A stretch of 64,000 bases of DNA, taken from assembly GCA_014529385.2 (NCBI GenBank), contig CM043943.1:151313092-151377091 (forward strand). The letters are read 5' to 3'. The position numbers and the translations under genes were made by a program. Of this stretch, positions 46,401 through 54,337 are shown piece by piece. The notes under the pieces are model-generated. The model searched no databases and had not been told where the DNA came from. It was given only the letters and a program-made list of their open reading frames with translations. Position 1 is the first letter of the stretch. Each line of letters starts with the position of its first letter. Source of the stretch: Adiantum capillus-veneris (taxonomy: Eukaryota; Streptophyta; Polypodiopsida; Polypodiales; Pteridaceae).

Positions 46401-47720
46401 CAAAAAGGCATAGATTATGAAGAGACTTTTGCTCCCACTTGTCGTATGACTACTGTGCGTTTTCTATGTGCATTGGCAGCTCATTTTGGTTGGGATGTAC
46501 ATCAATCAGACATTGTTTCTGCTTTCTTGAATGGTGACATATTTGAGGAAGTTTATGTAACGCAGCCTCGCGGTTTTGTCATAAAAGGACAAGAGGACAA
46601 AGTGTGCAAATGTAAAAAGGCTTTGTATGGGTTGAAGCAATCTCCTCGTGCTTGGTATGAGAAAGCTGACACTCATTTGGTTAAACGAGGCTTTCGTAAC
46701 AGTCCAACAGAAAGCACATTGTATGTAAAGCGTGAGGATGATGTATTTCTCATTGTGGTTCTTTATGTTGATGATTTGCTGATCACTGGACCAAATGAGA
46801 GACATATTGCTGAATTTAAGGCTGATTTGAATGCTACTTTCAAGATGAAAGATTTGGGGCTGTTGCATCATTACTTGGGTATACAGTTTAAGCAGTGTGA
46901 TGGTGGTATTGCCTTGTGTCAGAAAAGTTACATAGAGACATTGCTATGTAAGTTTGGACTTGAGGATTGCAAACCTATTGCCACTCCCATGGAAACAGGT
47001 TTGAAGTTGAGTCTACATGATGCTGGCGATCCTGCTGATGTCACTCTTTACCAAACTGCTGTTGCCTGCCTCATTTATGTATGCAACACGAGGTCGGATA
47101 TTCAGTTTGCAGTCTCACAGGTCAGCAGATTTATGCATAGCCCAGGGTCTAAGCATTGGCAGGCTGTCAAGAGGATTTTCCGCTACCTTAGTGGCACTTT
47201 ACATCTTGGCTTGTTTTATCCCAAGGGGGGATCATTGCCGCCAGACTTACATGCTTTTTCGGACTCAGATTGGGCTGGTTGTTTTGACACGCGAGTGTCC
47301 ACAAGTGGTTTTTGTTTCATGTTTGGCAGTTCATGTATATCATGGTTGAGCAAGAAGCAACCTACTGTGGCCACTTCGAGTTGTGAGGCTGAGTACAGGG
47401 CAGTCTTCACAGCTACGGTTGAGTGTGTATGGCTCAGACGCCTTATGGCTGACTTGGGTGTTGGACAGGACACTACCAACACTATCTACACTGACAGTCA
47501 GAGCGCATTGGCAGTTGCGAGGAACCCAGTTTTTCATGCTCGCACAAAGCACATTGAGGTGCATTACCACTATGTCAGGGAGAGGCTCTCAGCAGGAGAG
47601 ATCAGCTTGGCTTATGTGCCAACACAGGACAACCTTGCAGATCTTTTCACAAAGGCATTGTCTCGTGAGAAGCTTGAAGCTTTCCGCAAAGCTTTGGGCT
47701 TACTACCCTTTGTGGACTGA
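43434..47720 (+). CDS. intact Ty1/copia gag-pol polyprotein (1428 codons)
   Basis: Complete polyprotein for particle formation, processing, integration and reverse transcription; no stop or frameshift seen. Gag starts MADNNNTDVFKMFAAEDRL and has a CCHC knuckle CHYCKANDHLIKSC (about 283-296). Protease has WYFDSGATKHITS (about 366-378). Integrase has the zinc region HARFGHLNF...CEGCILGK (about 508-545), HSDVCGPM, DDYSRHAWVF, RSDRGGEY and [11 protein letters not shown] has KKALYGLKQSPRAWY and the catalytic YVDDLLITG (about 1111). RNase H has FSDSDWAGCFDTRVSTSGF (about 1275) through ARTKHIEVHYHYVRERL (about 1368). Length is typical for plant copia. It lies between LTR 2 and LTR 3 with an intact primer site and a polypurine tract (AGGGGGGATT, about 47786-47795), so it may still be competent. 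Confidence 0.95.
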   Translation: MADNNNTDVFKMFAAEDRLDGDNYPMWAYMMQHVLVSKGVWNIVQGIDVRPGSEDVGDVEDVAGLATRIAAIRVVLPTAEQARWDVKDAQAHALIALSVKRTIIPHIRSAKSAKQAWDILAGLYASRNEAKIALLRKELESKIMHEEDDMDTFLASVKDINEQLISAGEVISDSSLVQTVLDALPDSYQTFASTWRLMTQGNPEVVKFDALCTLLLQESLSRKNRTRQRAVEQAFIASQRKGGNSNAATSYGSAASGKNSVSNASAGSTSSGNSGDKGKKKMRCHYCKANDHLIKSCPKLKAKDAKKKEGGSTANAGSTTNAAIVESSVKGDCDADVDAEWAFSAECTYNPAVHDACLSVAADSHVWYFDSGATKHITSHRELFTSLESVPHGNSVTCANAASYPVQGVGKIVLTAANGSSFTLVDALYVPGIKKNLLSVSALARLGLVVKFVDDRCTVHDLSFGDEIVASGLLCRGLYKLTLYDKCGQNFANAVADSRAISDAKLWHARFGHLNFASLLRLQKSDMVASLPPLEAPIKHVCEGCILGKMQRSKFPKDGSVRATCRLQLVHSDVCGPMQTPSLGNYLYFMTFIDDYSRHAWVFPLKAKSEVFMCFKQFLAMAENVSKCTMDTLRSDRGGEYMSHEFNAFLASRGIKHQCTVPYTPQQNGVAERKNRSLTEMARCMVKSQALPHSFWLEAIMCATYVLNRCPTKALQSITPYEAWHDRKPSIEHMRVFGCLAYALVPQVQRRKLDYKAIKCIFVGYSAESKGYRLYHPQTKRILVSRDVVFVEDSVQPLLSCTRDSNVSSQDIYDTLLPLFSGGNTNVSSNEANVQPMGVSENVLEQPITAADVHDVLDEERAENEQARGMPKWLVHTLRDSKLDAPLSSRTRSGSRHASYASDCYALAVSSLHDVEENLSFDEAQNSKNWIAAMKSEYDALIENDTWTLCDLPPGKKAIGTKWVYKLKRKPDGEIDRHKARLVAKGYAQQKGIDYEETFAPTCRMTTVRFLCALAAHFGWDVHQSDIVSAFLNGDIFEEVYVTQPRGFVIKGQEDKVCKCKKALYGLKQSPRAWYEKADTHLVKRGFRNSPTESTLYVKREDDVFLIVVLYVDDLLITGPNERHIAEFKADLNATFKMKDLGLLHHYLGIQFKQCDGGIALCQKSYIETLLCKFGLEDCKPIATPMETGLKLSLHDAGDPADVTLYQTAVACLIYVCNTRSDIQFAVSQVSRFMHSPGSKHWQAVKRIFRYLSGTLHLGLFYPKGGSLPPDLHAFSDSDWAGCFDTRVSTSGFCFMFGSSCISWLSKKQPTVATSSCEAEYRAVFTATVECVWLRRLMADLGVGQDTTNTIYTDSQSALAVARNPVFHARTKHIEVHYHYVRERLSAGEISLAYVPTQDNLADLFTKALSREKLEAFRKALGLLPFVD

Positions 47721-47795
47721 TCCTGTCCTCAGGGCATGGCACTTCCCTTTACTCATGTGCCATCTCTTGTTGACCGCATCACTCTAGGGGGGATT

Positions 47796-48022
47796 TCTTA
47801 CCATATACATGTGGTAGTGATGTGTGTGAACACACTAGGACCGCCGGGGCATTTTTTCCCTCTTTAGGAGGTTTTTCCCCCCGTGCATTGTATATACGCC
47901 CATCACTCTAGGGCTATCAATCTTTCCATTGCACACCAAGTTATACACTCTCTATTGTGTACCTTGAGCTTCCTTCGTCTTCTCCAAGCTGTGTGCGTTT
48001 CTCTGCAACCCTAATTCCAACA
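47796..48022 (+). repeat. copia LTR 3
   Basis: Starts TCTTACC (second base changed from the expected TG) and ends CCAACA, 227 bp. Closest to LTR 1. Confidence 0.92.
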
Positions 48023-49936
48023 GCATCAAGCTATGGGCAACCTTGCTTTGCAAGCCGAAGTTACTCAACAACTTCGTGCTTATGGAATTTCCCTTCCTCT
48101 CCAAGAGGAGAGAGAGCTTAGGAGGCCTCTTGAAGAGACCCCCAAAATAAGACTCTCTCCCATTCGAGAGGAGGAATCCAAAGAGCAAGAAAGCAATGAA
48201 ATTTAAAGTTCCTCTGAAGATGTGGCTCCACGAAGACGGTGGTCAAGACGATCACCCACTCCTCCCAAGAGGAAAAGATCAACACATAGTCCTTCTCCTC
48301 ATCACTCTGAAAGGCAAGAGAGGAAACAAAGGAAGAAAAGGGCTAGGAAGAGGTCACCCTCTTCTCCTTCTTCTTCACCTTTCTCCTCTTCCGACAAAAG
48401 TTATGGCTATTCTCCTAGAGAATACAAGAGGGGAGGACATCGCAAATCATTTCCTGCATGGCGAAGGTCACAAAAGCTAAAGAAGTTCAAGGAGGGAGGA
48501 AAGAGTATCTCTTTTCTCACATATGATGGCACCTTCGGTGCTACTGACAAAGTGTTGGCCTTCATCCAGCAATTTGATGCGGCCTTTGGAGATGAGGGCT
48601 TCACAGAGTCCTCCAAGCTACGCCATGTAGCTATGCACTTCCAAAAATCAGCTCGTCAATGGTGGGCTAGCCTTCGTGGCAATGGTGAAGCCCCAAAGAC
48701 ATGGAAAACTCAACGAGTTTCCATCATGAAGCAATTCCTTGCAAGCGATGCGAAGGACAAAGTGCTTACCAAATGGCGCAGCTTGAAGCTCCTCTCCCAT
48801 GAGTCTATCCACAAATATGTAGACAAGTTTTGGGATTTACATCTCAAGGCTACTGTCTTTCGAGCAAAGGCAGCAATTCTGTGCGGGATTGCCTGAAGAG
48901 ATGGTCGAATATATCAACTCTCAACGGCCTGGTACTATTAGCGAAGTAATACATCACACCATGGTTGCTTCACGCATCAATTTCCATCAAGGGGCTAGAC
49001 GTAATGTCAAGCCCATGGAAAAAAAAGACAAAAATGATGCAAAGGGGACAACCAATGTTCAAAATACTTCCCAAGTCAATTCCAACAACAACAAAAATCG
49101 GTCCAAGGAGAAGGGAGTTTACAAAGGTAAAAACAAACTCTCCCCTGAAGAGCTTGAGGCTTTTCGCAAGGACCATAAGTGTTTGAAGTGTGGGGAGCAA
49201 GGACATGGCTATCGTTCTTGCCCCAAGAAGAATACTCGCAATGAGACTCCTAGGGCTTCCACCATCGAAGCTCCAAAACAGGATGCTCATTGCAAAGGAT
49301 CATCACTTTCCTACGCTTGGGGAAAGGTAAGAGAGCATGATGCCTTCATCTTGTTTGACCTTGGCTCTACTCTCAACTTCACATCAACGGAGTTAGCCAC
49401 CAAGTTGGGCATTCAAGATTTTGAGATGGGAGATATAGTAGTGGCTGATGCAGCTTTCAAGGGACAACAAGCCTCCGTTACTCCTTTGATTGGGAAGTTG
49501 AGGCTTCATGTCCAAAGCTATGTCGACAAAGAAGACTTCTTCATCTCTCCTCTCCAACATGAGGATGTTATCCTAGGGGCACCATGGTTTGATCGCATGG
49601 CTGCCAACATGAAGTTCCCTGAAAGGAGAATTTACTTCACCTACAGGGGTCGCACTATCCCACTTGTAAATCCTCTTGCTTTTGATAAGTCAATGAAGAG
49701 CTCAGTTTTTGCGTACATGATTTTTGTCAAAAGAGTCTCTAAAAGATACTAATGTTTCATCAAATGTAAATGGTAGGAATCAAGAAGAGTTAGACTTGTC
49801 TAATTTTCTAAAAGGACTCCAAGATGTTTTCATCGATGATATCCCTATGGACTTACCTCCAAAATGAGGGGATGATGACCATCGCATTGAGCTCCTTCCT
49901 GGAAGCTCACCACCTAGCAAGCCTCCTTATCGAGTC
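48023..49936 (+). pseudogene. gag-protease of gypsy G1 copy 2 (after copia insertion), several lesions
   Basis: Continues gag from 39760. Order: Arg/Ser-rich stretch, Retrotrans_gag-like domain (FLTYDGTFGATDKVLAF to about 48860), CCHC knuckle CLKCGEQGHGYRSC (near 49180), then a retropepsin-like domain with LFDLGSTLNFTS (DLG for the usual DSG) and VILGAPWFDRMAANM. Lesions: TAA at 48204-48206; loss of 17 bases at about 48861, seen by comparison with copy 1 and followed by a frameshift; an extra A in the run at 49729-49732 causing a second frameshift; and TGA at 49865-49867. The sequence ends at SKPPYRV, just before RT, where the next element inserted. Confidence 0.88.
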
Positions 49937-50293
49937 TGTTGAAAGGACGCCCTTTCAACAATGTTTCCATAAAGATTCCATTAAATATTCCTCAAAGATT
50001 CTGTAAAGATTCCACATGAAGATGGTGATGAAGTAATGAAGATGAAGATGGATGCTGCAACATGAAGATACGAGTTCATGGACGTCATCGAATATCCCGT
50101 TATTATTATTCTGAGCCATTACAACCACTTTTGTAATGTTTACGGGAACCTCACATTTTAAGTCAGCACTTGTATTTTGGCCACAGATGCTTGTATAATG
50201 AGTAAAGCCAACTCAGTTTCTTGTAATTAAGCTCTGTAGAAGCCTAGGGACAATTCAGGTCATTTGGCCGGACATTAGGTTTGAAGGCTTGGT

Positions 50294-50300
50294 ATATAAG
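50294..50300 (+). promoter_or_regulatory. TATA-like box in the 5' LTR
   Basis: TATATAA within GGTATATAAGCTAAAACC, about 360 bp into the LTR and conserved in the 3' LTR near 61684. A transcript starting about 30 bp downstream would include the hairpin at 50642-50674. Function is inferred. Confidence 0.6.
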
Positions 50301-50641
50301 CTAAAACCTAAGGCTTTGTAAACAACACATTTATGTTATCTCAAATAATATACAGTCGTGGGTTCTGCAGCACACAGTAGTGAGCTTCACGCACACACAC
50401 CGTCGCGCACACTAATCACATTGCAAATATGAGAGTAGGAGCATGTTAACATCGAGGAGCTCTCCACGTCGACGCAAGCAATGCAAGCCGAGGACCACAT
50501 CGCGAGCCCGCCTGCTACGAGCTATATTTGGTCGTAAGTAACTCAAACGACATCCGTTCTGAATGATCGAGTAGTCGTTAGAATTAGGGCGAGAAGCTCT
50601 TCGTGTTGATGTCTTTGTAGATCAGTTTCAGACACTTTGGA

Positions 50642-50674
50642 AATTGCTGTTTTTAGTCTATCGCGACAGCAATT
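50642..50674 (+). repeat. LTR hairpin displaying half of the leader palindrome
   Basis: Arms AATTGCTGT (50642-50650) and ACAGCAATT (50666-50674) are perfect 9-bp complements. The 15-base loop contains AGTCTATCGCG, the left part of the palindrome repeated in the leader. In the 3' LTR (62032-62064) the stem keeps pairing through one G-T wobble. Confidence 0.85.
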
Positions 50675-51008
50675 AGAGGTCTTACAGTTATGGTTTTCAG
50701 GGTTTAGGTGTTTGGCCACATAGGATATGTCCTTGTGAGTCTTACCCTCCGATTTCGAGTCATTCCGATATGATTTGAGACTGTTTCGAGCTTGTAGTGT
50801 TTCGTAGGATGCGTTGTCTGTTTCTTTGCTTTATGGTAGCGTTGTGGTAGGATTAGTAACTGTAGAGTGTTGTTCGTGTCTAGCTCATGGTTGACAACCC
50901 AGAGATTCCTCCATGCCCTAGTCGGGTCAGCTACGTCCTCGGATTGACAGTTTGTTGGTCTGTGTTCTCGCTGTGCTCCATCGTCCGTCGCGGCGTACCC
51001 GCTAACAT

Positions 51009-51026
51009 TGGCGCCGTTGCCGGGGA
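51009..51026 (+). other. primer binding site, tRNA-Asp type (Athila/Tat-like)
   Basis: TGGCGCCGTTGCCGGGGA one base after the LTR. This 18-base string is characteristic of Athila/Tat-group gypsy elements, unlike the Met-tRNA sites of the other elements in the window. Confidence 0.88.
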
Positions 51027-51669
51027 TGAAGCGCCTAAACTAGCGTAGACCGCATCACTTGTGTTTGATAGTATATCGTTTCTCTAGAGTTTTCTAGAGT
51101 GTTGTCACCATTTGCCTTCTTAGTGGGAAGTCAGCGAGTGGATCTCTTGACTGAGGGATAGCTAGGGAGCCTCCGTCTCGCCGAGGTGGTCCACCATGAG
51201 GTTGAGGTATGGTTATATTATTTTGTTGTGTGTTTAGATTAGGTTTTATGGTTTGTGTGTTTGGTTGTGACTTATGGTTGTGAAGAACTTGAAAGAGAAA
51301 AAAAAAACGCAAAGAAAAACGCAAAAGGTAAGTAGGAGGCTGTTTGCTTGCCAGAAAGCAAAAACAACCATTCAACCATCCAAAGTAGGACTTTAGGTAG
51401 TGTAGGACATCTGATGTTGATCTAGAGCAATTTTGACATGAAAATGTGCTTGAAAACACAAAAGGCGGAATTGTGCTGATTATGGTAAAAGTGCTCTAAA
51501 ATGGTCGTTTGAAAGCCGATTTGAGTGCTTGTTTTTGCATTGGAGACCTTAAGGTAGGGGGAAAACACAGAGTTAGTCCAATCCCAAAAAAAAAAAAAAA
51601 AAAAACCCTAAGAAACCCAAAAAGCAAAAATCTGAAACCAAATCAACAATTTAAAAAAAAAAAAAAAAA
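51027..51669 (+). other. proximal leader of the G2 element
   Basis: Non-coding, with two A runs (51587-51604 and 51653-51669). It contains no copy of the palindrome and no supported ORF. Confidence 0.6.
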
Positions 51670-53870
51670 GTTTTGACCTCAAGACCTTGTTTTGCATATG
51701 CTCTAGAGCTTGTATGTGAAATTTCAAAGCATTTGCATCAGTGCTTGTGCATCTAAGTGGGAATTTGCTTTTTCTGAGTGTAAGGAAGTGAACTGTGAAA
51801 TGCTTGAATCCAAAGGAAAAGAAGTCCAAATTGAATGAAACTTTGAGGATAGGCTTCTAAGGGCATTGGGAACCAAACTGTCCAAAAACAGAGAAAAAAA
51901 TACTTTCCAGTGGCTCTTTGCCTAGTCTATCGCGATAGACTGGTGAATTGGAGATAGACTCACAAACAGACAAAACCCCTCATGCCACAGGTAAAACACA
52001 TCAATACAAGGCTGCTCCCAAAAATTGAGTGTACTTGGACACCTGCTTGACCACCAAACCTCAAGTTTGGTGTTTAGAGTCTAAGTTCAGAGACACAGTG
52101 GTAAAAAGACCTTGACCAATAGTCCAAACATTGCACAACTTTGTGTATTCACTATACAGAGGATAAGGAAACTAGTTGTGAAGAGAACTTTGTAAAAAGA
52201 CCAAAACTGGGAAACTTTATGAGCCTATCGCGATAGGTTGGGGATATTTAGCTGTGGACCTTATTTTGCAAATCCCTCCTAGGGATAGCTTAAGCAGAGC
52301 CTACATAGCATACACACCAAATTTCAAGGTGTTTGGATCACTAGAAGTGAATCTAAAGCCCAGATAGAGATTCAGGTTCTGACAAAAACACTAAAAATGG
52401 CCCAAAACACAAACCAAGTGTCCAAATTGCATGAAATTTGAGGGATAGACACAAGAGAGTAAGGGGAATCTAAAAGTGAAGTCACAATTTTGAGTTGACT
52501 TTTCCTGCACAATCTGCCTAGTCTGTCGCGATAGACTCATGACATTTTGAGTGGGACAGTTTTTGGAAATTGTGACTAGATAGCTTGAATCCACTCCTCA
52601 CCTAGACCTTAACCATCATTTCAAATTTGAAATTGGACATCAAGAAGACCACCAAAGCACTTGTCTGGTGTTTTGAGTCAGACTTCAGAGACAAATTGGG
52701 TAAAGGGACTTGACCAAATTTTTAAACCTTATGAAACTTGGTATACATGATCTACAGAGGGTAGGGAACACATCTGTGAAGAGAAAATTTGAAAAAAATG
52801 TCATTTTATCATACTTGGTTAGTCTATCACGATAGAATAAGAACTCAGTGATAGAAGCTGAATTTTTCAAAAACCTCTATTGCATAGCTTGGAAAGGTGC
52901 TATCAAGGACACATAAAAATTTTGAAGTCATTTGGACATCAGAAAGTGGATCTAAGACCATTTGAGAGGATTCAGCTTGTAGAAAACACCATACCTGGTC
53001 TAACTGAGTCCAAACCACTTGAAAATTGGTAGGAGGACTAAGGAGAGGTGTTGGAACACAATGGTATAGTCAAAGTTCAAGTTTGACCTATAAAAGGGGT
53101 ACTTGCTGAGTCTATCGCGATAGACTCAAAGCAGGGCCAAAGAAATTGAAATTTTCAAAACCCTTTGGAGCATAGCTTGTTTAGCCTCTCAGGAGGTTAC
53201 ACACAAAATTTAGTGGATTTTGGACATTGGGAAGTCATCCTAAGTCTATTTTCTAGTGATCAGATAGACTCAGAATTCTAGAGTTGGAGTTAAGAGACCT
53301 AAGAAAAAGTCCAAAACAAGTGAAAATTGGTGAGCAAGGTGTACAGAGCATAGGGAACAGAGTGGTAAAGAGAAATCTGGAAAATTTTCAAAACTGAAGA
53401 ACTTGCTGAGTCTATCGCGATAGACTGGGGCTTTTTCACAAAAATTAAATTTTTTGAAAACTGACCTTAGAGCCTTGTTCTACATGTTGTTGTGAGCCTA
53501 TGGTTAAATTTTGAGTAAATTTGGAGTATTGTAAGTGCATCTAAGTGGATTACTTCACAAGATCAGAAAAGAAATTGTTGTTTGATGCAAGTTACAAAGG
53601 GAAAGTATTCCAAATTGGTTGAAACTTGGTGAGTAGTATCTCAAGAGAAGGGGGAACTCAAATCTGTGAAAACAGATGAAAAACTGTATCCCAGTAACAC
53701 TCTGGTGAGTCTATCACGATAGACTCAGGAATTCACTGTAGAAAAATCAAAATTCAAATCTGACTGCATATTTGGGTTCAGAAGGCCCATTATACCCTGT
53801 ACACAAAGTTTGAGTGCATTTGGACATCTGCAAGGGGTACTTGGTGAGTCTATCGCGATAGACAACTGAG
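51670..53870 (+). repeat. diverged tandem array, about 298-bp units with a palindromic core
   Basis: At least seven diverged units. The palindrome AGTCTATCGCGATAGACT or a close variant starts at 51924, 52222, 52520, 52821, 53109, 53409, 53708 and 53847. Spacings are about 298, 298, 301, 288, 300, 299 and 139 bp. The best copy (53107-53128) is a perfect 22-bp palindrome. Two copies (52821, 53708) have CACG for the central CGCG. Flanking unit sequence is also shared, for example GCATCTAAGTGG near 51750 and 53538. No coding role is evident. Confidence 0.88.
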
Positions 53871-54337
53871 GAAAAAATTTTGAGAAAATTTTTGAAACCA
53901 AGTTTACCACTGGGTTTATCATTGCCTAAGGAGTGCACACACCAATTTTGGGCTCAAACTGACCACTTGCAAAAACATCAGATAGAGCAACTTTCCAAAT
54001 TACATCTCACTGTTTTGGTCATAACTTTCACATACGGACTCCGAATTCCAAAACTTTTTTTATCAAAACGTAGCTTGAGAGCAGCACTACAGATCTTAGA
54101 GTAAAGTGACCAAAATGGTTGCCAACGGCATACATTTTGGTCAGTTTTCAAAAAGACGCTGTTTAAGGCCTCAGAATGCATCCGGAAGTCAGGGGTATCT
54201 AAAACTGGCAATTTGAGAGAATTGTGAGAAAACGCTCACGGTTTTGGACATAGTTTTGGATTTTCCCTAACCAAAACACTTGAACACATTGAGAGAGGTA
54301 TTATTACACCAAGCTAGATCTGTTAAGCCTAGAAATC

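Larger units (their letters stand above)
39761..48022 (+). mobile_element. tandem Ty1/copia: LTR - partial interior - LTR - complete interior - LTR
   Basis: Three LTRs of 226-227 bp (39761-39987, 42846-43071, 47796-48022) in the same orientation alternate with two interiors. The first interior lacks everything after the gag-protease-integrase part; the second is complete and open. The flanks in the gypsy gag (GCAGT before, GCATC after) are an imperfect 5-bp duplication. The empty site in gypsy copy 1 reads GCAAC at this point, supporting insertion of the whole array as one block. Confidence 0.9.
49937..51007 (+). repeat. 5' LTR of the non-autonomous G2 element
   Basis: Starts TGTTGAAAGGACG and ends CCGCTAACA. 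Its first bases form a small inverted repeat: TTGAAAGG and CCTTTCAA around ACGC. A TATATAA box lies at about 50294-50300, with an LTR hairpin at 50642-50674. Confidence 0.93.

Noticed and set aside
51924-53863. CRISPR-like array (palindromic repeats at regular spacing)
   Set aside because: Spacers of about 280 bp are themselves diverged copies of one unit, the setting is a plant retrotransposon leader, and no cas genes exist.
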